From: a virus
Virus record (IMG/VR): IMGVR_UViG_3300030328_003218
Span: 2,559-26,114 of that record
Length of the DNA: 23,556 nt
Strand: one strand, 5' to 3'
Positions 21,112 through 23,556 of this stretch are shown piece after piece (position 1 is the stretch's first letter; each line of letters starts with the position of its first letter). Below the pieces are notes generated by a model that was given only the letters and a program-made list of their open reading frames with translations, had not been told where the DNA came from and ran no database searches. Both the position numbers and the translations under genes were made by a program.

Positions 21112-21875
21112 TATGGTACAATCTCTGGTCGCTCAACCTTCTCAGCCAATCTAGTACGACTATAACTTCTACAGTCGTTACATTGGAATTGGCGATATGT
21201 AGCAACCTTTGTATACTGATATCCTCTGTATTGAATATTACTTGAACCACACGTTGGGCAATTTGAAGAACCAGTAAACACATTTAAGTTCGGATGGTTA
21301 TTCATCCAAGGACGTAACTCTTTGTACACTTTTACGAGAAGATCCACGTCTTGCTTGGCATATTTTTTCATAGTTTTCCAAGCTTTCACATCTCCTCGCA
21401 TACAACCAGCCCATGTCTCAAAACCACCTGTATCAACTTTTTCGCCTAAGCCTAAATGTTGTCCAAGATGGTTTAACTTATTGCTATTAAACATAAAGTG
21501 CCGTCTTGCGACCTTTAAAGTGTCAACTGACTTAGGCTTTGAAGGAGGTCCAAATCCGTGGACTATAAACCGAGCGTTCGCTTTACGCATATCAAACTTG
21601 TCGCCATTATGAGCGACAACAACATCAGCCTCATCAAATAACTCCCACATCTTTTTAGCAACATGATAGTCGTTCTCTGGGTCTTTTTTATATGCTTCCT
21701 TGAAATCATCTAAAGCGCAAACATGCGTCTTACGCTCGCCTTCCCATTTATACGAAACACATAAAAGATACCATTCCCTGTCATGGGCAATAACATTCTG
21801 TTCGTACTGGCCCCATACATATGCAAGGTTTGGCGCTGTCTCAATATCATAATACAACACTCTTGGCTTACTCAT
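21111..21875 (-). CDS. DEDDy exonuclease with C-terminal zinc ribbon
   Basis: A 254-residue exonuclease of the RNase H-like DEDD superfamily, first gene in the polymerase operon. Seen: motif I YYDIETAP (Asp10, Glu12), motif II VVAHNGDKFDMRKANARF (about residues 86-103; Asn90, Asp95) and motif III KYAKQDVDLLVKVY (Tyr172, Asp176). The C-terminal part (about 205-240) has CPTCG and CNDC (Cys206, Cys209, Cys232, Cys235), a four-Cys zinc ribbon that should bind DNA or a partner. This pattern predicts a 3'-5' exonuclease. The polymerase next door already has its own proofreading domain, so this one may serve repair, recombination or end trimming. A TTGCCT promoter with extended -10 TGC-TATAGT and an AGGAGAGG Shine-Dalgarno lie upstream. 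Confidence 0.9.
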   Translation of the reverse strand: MSKPRVLYYDIETAPNLAYVWGQYEQNVIAHDREWYLLCVSYKWEGERKTHVCALDDFKEAYKKDPENDYHVAKKMWELFDEADVVVAHNGDKFDMRKANARFIVHGFGPPSKPKSVDTLKVARRHFMFNSNKLNHLGQHLGLGEKVDTGGFETWAGCMRGDVKAWKTMKKYAKQDVDLLVKVYKELRPWMNNHPNLNVFTGSSNCPTCGSSNIQYRGYQYTKVATYRQFQCNDCRSYSRTRLAEKVERPEIVP

Positions 21876-21904
21876 TAAATACCTCTCCTAAATCCTCTAC
21901 CTAC

Positions 21905-21933
21905 ACTATAGCACATTTGTAGCCATAAGGCAA
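21905..21933 (-). promoter_or_regulatory. Promoter of exonuclease-polymerase operon
   Basis: On the minus strand: -35 TTGCCT (21928-21933), 17 nt spacer, extended -10 TGC-TATAGT (21905-21910). Start expected near 21898, giving a leader of about 23 nt with AGGAGAGG before the ATG at 21875. The -10 overlaps the stop codon of the upstream winged-helix gene. Confidence 0.68.
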
Positions 21934-22163
21934 GTCTTTAAGCGTTGAATGTCTTCCAACTCTGAAAATCCTTCTGCCGCATGGAATATTGTGCGCCTAC
22001 TTTTTCTTGTCTTTGTTAGTATACCTTCTTTGACCAAACGGTCAAGTGACCGCCAAACATGCTGGTAACGCATTCCAAGATTATCCGCAATTTCTTTTTG
22101 CGTCATTTCTGGATGCTCCAACACTGCCAAAAGAACCCTTGCGTTAACTGTCAGGATTCTCAT
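21906..22163 (-). CDS. Winged helix-turn-helix regulator
   Basis: A small DNA-binding protein, likely a transcription regulator. Seen: a helix-turn-helix block (VLLAVLEHPEMTQKEIADNL, then GMRYQHVWRSLDRLVKEGIL) and a basic wing (TKTRKSRRTIFHA), the layout of MarR/ArsR-type winged helices. There is no ligand pocket or metal site visible. The start is uncertain: a TTG at 22187 would overlap the upstream gene by 44 nt, and ATG codons lie at 22172, 22169 and 22163; I give 22163 because the folded domain starts just after it, making it 85 residues. It overlaps the 3' end of the 22144-22677 gene, so it is translated with it. Confidence 0.8.
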   Translation of the reverse strand: MRILTVNARVLLAVLEHPEMTQKEIADNLGMRYQHVWRSLDRLVKEGILTKTRKSRRTIFHAAEGFSELEDIQRLKTCLMATNVL

Positions 22164-22677
22164 CGTCATCATACGATATTGACTCAAGGACCGACAACGA
22201 AAGGTCCATTTCCTTCAATTTAGATTCAAGTATGTTAGCCTTTTCAAGGGCAACATTTAATTTACCTGAAGTTTCCGCTAACGTGCCACATAGAAAAATT
22301 ATTTTTTCTTCGGTACTGCTAAGAGAAGCTAACTTATCATAAATATCTGTGTCAATAACACCGTATGATTCCGCTTGTCTGGTTACGAGCGCTCTATAAG
22401 AAGTCAGGCTTTCTTGGAACCTCTGATCTACCGTAGCAATATCAACCAGCGTAGGCTCAAAGTTATCTCCAACGGAAATAACAGAACCTTCTCTAACCAA
22501 AATCCCCGCTTCAACAAGTGGATCTACAGCACGATGAACCCAATTTTCATCTGTGCGAAACGTTCCTTCTTTAGCGATTATTAAATTTATTGCACGTAAA
22601 AGAGAGTCATCATCTCTATCCATCTGGCTAGAACCAGCGTCCTTAACGTGCCACTCTTTGTTACTATTTTGTTCCAT
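22144..22677 (-). CDS. Predicted winged-helix and coiled-coil protein
   Basis: A 177-residue protein of unrecognised family. About residues 25-70 look like a winged-helix fold (DDSLLRAINLIIAKEG, WVHRAVDPLVEAGILVREGS), and the C-terminal half has a helical stretch with heptads (about 129-165, AETSGKLNVALEKANILESK, KEMDLSLSVLES) ending in an acidic tail. This suggests a dimeric DNA-binding protein, but no family is recognised. It is first in a two-gene unit with the winged-helix regulator. The ATG at 22677 sits 6 nt after a TAGTAT -10 and there is no Shine-Dalgarno, so it is probably leaderless. Confidence 0.75.
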   Translation of the reverse strand: MEQNSNKEWHVKDAGSSQMDRDDDSLLRAINLIIAKEGTFRTDENWVHRAVDPLVEAGILVREGSVISVGDNFEPTLVDIATVDQRFQESLTSYRALVTRQAESYGVIDTDIYDKLASLSSTEEKIIFLCGTLAETSGKLNVALEKANILESKLKEMDLSLSVLESISYDDDENPDS

Positions 22678-22683
22678 GAAGGT

Positions 22684-22712
22684 ATACTACCCGAATATGG
22701 TTACTTTGTCAA
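22684..22712 (-). promoter_or_regulatory. Leaderless promoter of the regulator pair
   Basis: On the minus strand: consensus -35 TTGACA (22707-22712), 17 nt spacer, -10 TAGTAT (22684-22689), then ACCTTC and the ATG at 22677. No Shine-Dalgarno. The -35 lies just before the 3' end of the nuclease gene. Confidence 0.68.
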
Positions 22713-22715
22713 GGG

Positions 22716-23078
22716 TTATTTGCGAGAACCGCCATGATATTCAACGCCGTGACCAGAACTAATGATGTCAACATTCAAGCACGACATCATCTCTATATCC
22801 CCATAAATTGTACCTAAGACTCTTCCAAACTTACCTTTAGCATCTTTCTTAGTTTGAACAAAGACGTGGTCGCATTTTCCTAGCCAATTTGACACGAAAT
22901 CTTTAGCCGCTAAACCTAATGCTTTTTCTTCTAGATCTCTTGTTCGTGATTCCGGAGTATTTACCCCATTTAAACGAACACGTACTTTGTGCCATACATT
23001 GAACCCTAAGTCAAGATTTAAGTCTACTGTGTCGCCATCAACGACCCTATCAAGTGAAGCTTTATAAAAATACTGCAT
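22716..23078 (-). CDS. SNase-type (thermonuclease) nuclease
   Basis: A 120-residue nuclease of the staphylococcal nuclease family, which would cut DNA or RNA with calcium. Seen: DRVVDGDTVDLNLDLGF with Asp16 (matches SNase Asp21), VRLNGVNTPES with Arg35 and Glu43, and KGKFGRVLGTIYGD with Arg86 (matches Arg87). The catalytic Arg and Glu residues are present. At the place of SNase Asp40 there is Asn (GVNTPE rather than VDTPE), a change that may alter metal binding, although GxNTPE-type variants are known in phage relatives. The chosen start is the ATG at 23078: a longer frame from a TTG at 23129 would overlap the endolysin-like gene, while the 23078 ATG is 6 nt after a TATACT box. No signal peptide, so it acts in the cell, perhaps on host DNA. 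Confidence 0.88.
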   Translation of the reverse strand: MQYFYKASLDRVVDGDTVDLNLDLGFNVWHKVRVRLNGVNTPESRTRDLEEKALGLAAKDFVSNWLGKCDHVFVQTKKDAKGKFGRVLGTIYGDIEMMSCLNVDIISSGHGVEYHGGSRK

Positions 23079-23084
23079 AGCTAT

Positions 23085-23090
23085 AGTATA
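23085..23090 (-). promoter_or_regulatory. Possible leaderless -10 of the nuclease
   Basis: Minus-strand TATACT lies 6 nt before the ATG at 23078, the same distance as in the other leaderless genes. No good -35 (CTGTAG at 17 nt) or extended -10 is seen, so this is the weakest member. Confidence 0.4.
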
Positions 23091-23107
23091 CAGCTTCCTA
23101 GGCGATA

Positions 23108-23556
23108 CTACAGCCCCCATGGACTCCAACCGCCTTCAGTGACCCATATATGATAACCTGACCTTAAGTTTACGTACGGGTCATATAGGTCATCGCAAGT
23201 GGTAACGCCACTATCCCTAACTTGTAAGTAGCCATCAGGCCAATACATGTTTGATGTGCACCAGTATCTGTTTATCTGAATTAATCCTAGTGAACCACCA
23301 ATAGGGTCATCGCCATTAAAAGCATTAGGATCACACCTAGACTCTCTATAAATAACGTACGAAAGTTTTCTTAATTCTTCCTCTGGCCAGCCAGCAGTTC
23401 TAGCAAGATCTAACCACTCAGGGCACTCCCACCCATCTCTTAAAATAGTGTTATTAGTAGGCTTGGGGTAAGTGAGGTTAATTAAGCCAAGACTTACAGC
23501 ATGCGTTCTATGTGCGCCCCAAGTAGTTAGTCCATAGATCCCATCGGCTTCTACAC
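23108..23556 (-). CDS. Endolysin-like muralytic enzyme, 5' end missing
   Basis: The last 149 codons of a gene that begins beyond the right edge; I translated it by hand and it ends in TAG at 23108. Seen: an apparent end of a peptidoglycan-binding domain (VEADGIYGLTTWGAHRTHA), a linker, then a lysozyme/transglycosylase-like domain with KLSYVIYRESRCDPNAFNGD, GGSLGLIQINRYWC and, near the C-terminus, LRSGYHIWVTEGGWSPWG. The Glu in YRES is the expected catalytic residue, and SLGLIQIN resembles the second motif of soluble lytic transglycosylases. So it should cleave peptidoglycan, either for lysis or for entry. Which of the two cannot be told from the visible part. No holin-like gene is seen next to it. 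Its stop precedes the nuclease by 29 bases. Confidence 0.88.
   Translation of the reverse strand, partial: VEADGIYGLTTWGAHRTHAVSLGLINLTYPKPTNNTILRDGWECPEWLDLARTAGWPEEELRKLSYVIYRESRCDPNAFNGDDPIGGSLGLIQINRYWCTSNMYWPDGYLQVRDSGVTTCDDLYDPYVNLRSGYHIWVTEGGWSPWGL

Noticed and set aside
22164-22187. TTG start for the winged-helix gene at 22187
   Set aside because: It would overlap the upstream gene by 44 nt with no Shine-Dalgarno; internal ATG codons lie just before the folded domain.
23079-23129. TTG start for the nuclease at 23129
   Set aside because: It would run 22 bases into the endolysin-like gene, and the SNase fold begins only after the ATG at 23078, which also has a -10 at the usual spacing.

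Overview
This window looks like part of the genome of a contractile-tailed (myovirus-type) dsDNA phage. It carries a gp25-like baseplate wedge protein, a baseplate J-like protein, a tail protein I-like protein, several long fibre proteins, a peptidoglycan-degrading enzyme and a phage DNA polymerase. Every gene but one reads on the minus strand. No stretch longer than about 130 bases lacks a gene, and no terminase, portal, capsid, tRNA, CRISPR array or insertion sequence was seen. The base composition is AT-leaning.

The host is inferred, not shown. Several operon-leading genes appear to be leaderless: the -10 box ends exactly 6 nt before the start codon. Leaderless translation is common in Actinobacteria. 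A muralytic enzyme with an apparent peptidoglycan-binding end, plus a primary-type sigma factor, would fit an actinobacterial host, but neither proves it.

Layout, following minus-strand transcription from right to left: (1) 23556-22716, the 3' part of an endolysin-like gene, then an SNase-type nuclease. (2) 22677-21906, a two-gene unit of likely winged-helix regulators. (3) 21875-19183, a DEDDy exonuclease with a zinc ribbon, directly coupled to a family A DNA polymerase that has its own exonuclease domain. (4) 19086-17987, a small protein coupled to a sigma-70 family factor. (5) 17947-17753, a small coiled-coil protein behind a consensus-like promoter that holds a perfect palindrome. (6) 17699-4440, a roughly 13 kb baseplate and tail-fibre operon, starting with small proteins, then gp25-like, J-like, a tail protein I/LamG fusion, fibres and a putative membrane protein. 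It ends in a strong hairpin at 4383-4416. (7) 4333-1585, a fibre with a C-terminal S74 chaperone/autoprotease domain and a small partner. (8) 1242-457, two paralogous small structural proteins ending in a UUCG-capped terminator. (9) 1373-1588, a lone plus-strand gene whose promoter overlaps the divergent promoter of unit 8. (10) 353-1, a thioredoxin running off the left edge.

The genes fit a simple scheme. Operon-head promoters, several of them leaderless, drive regulatory, replication and structural units, while downstream genes use Shine-Dalgarno sites and TAATG/ATGA coupling. The phage sigma factor sits between the replication and tail blocks and is a plausible driver of late transcription. 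The most interesting points are the shared leaderless promoter geometry, the overlapping divergent promoters, the palindrome in the 17947 promoter, and a module of about 100 residues present four times across two adjacent baseplate genes, once inside the core of the J-like domain.
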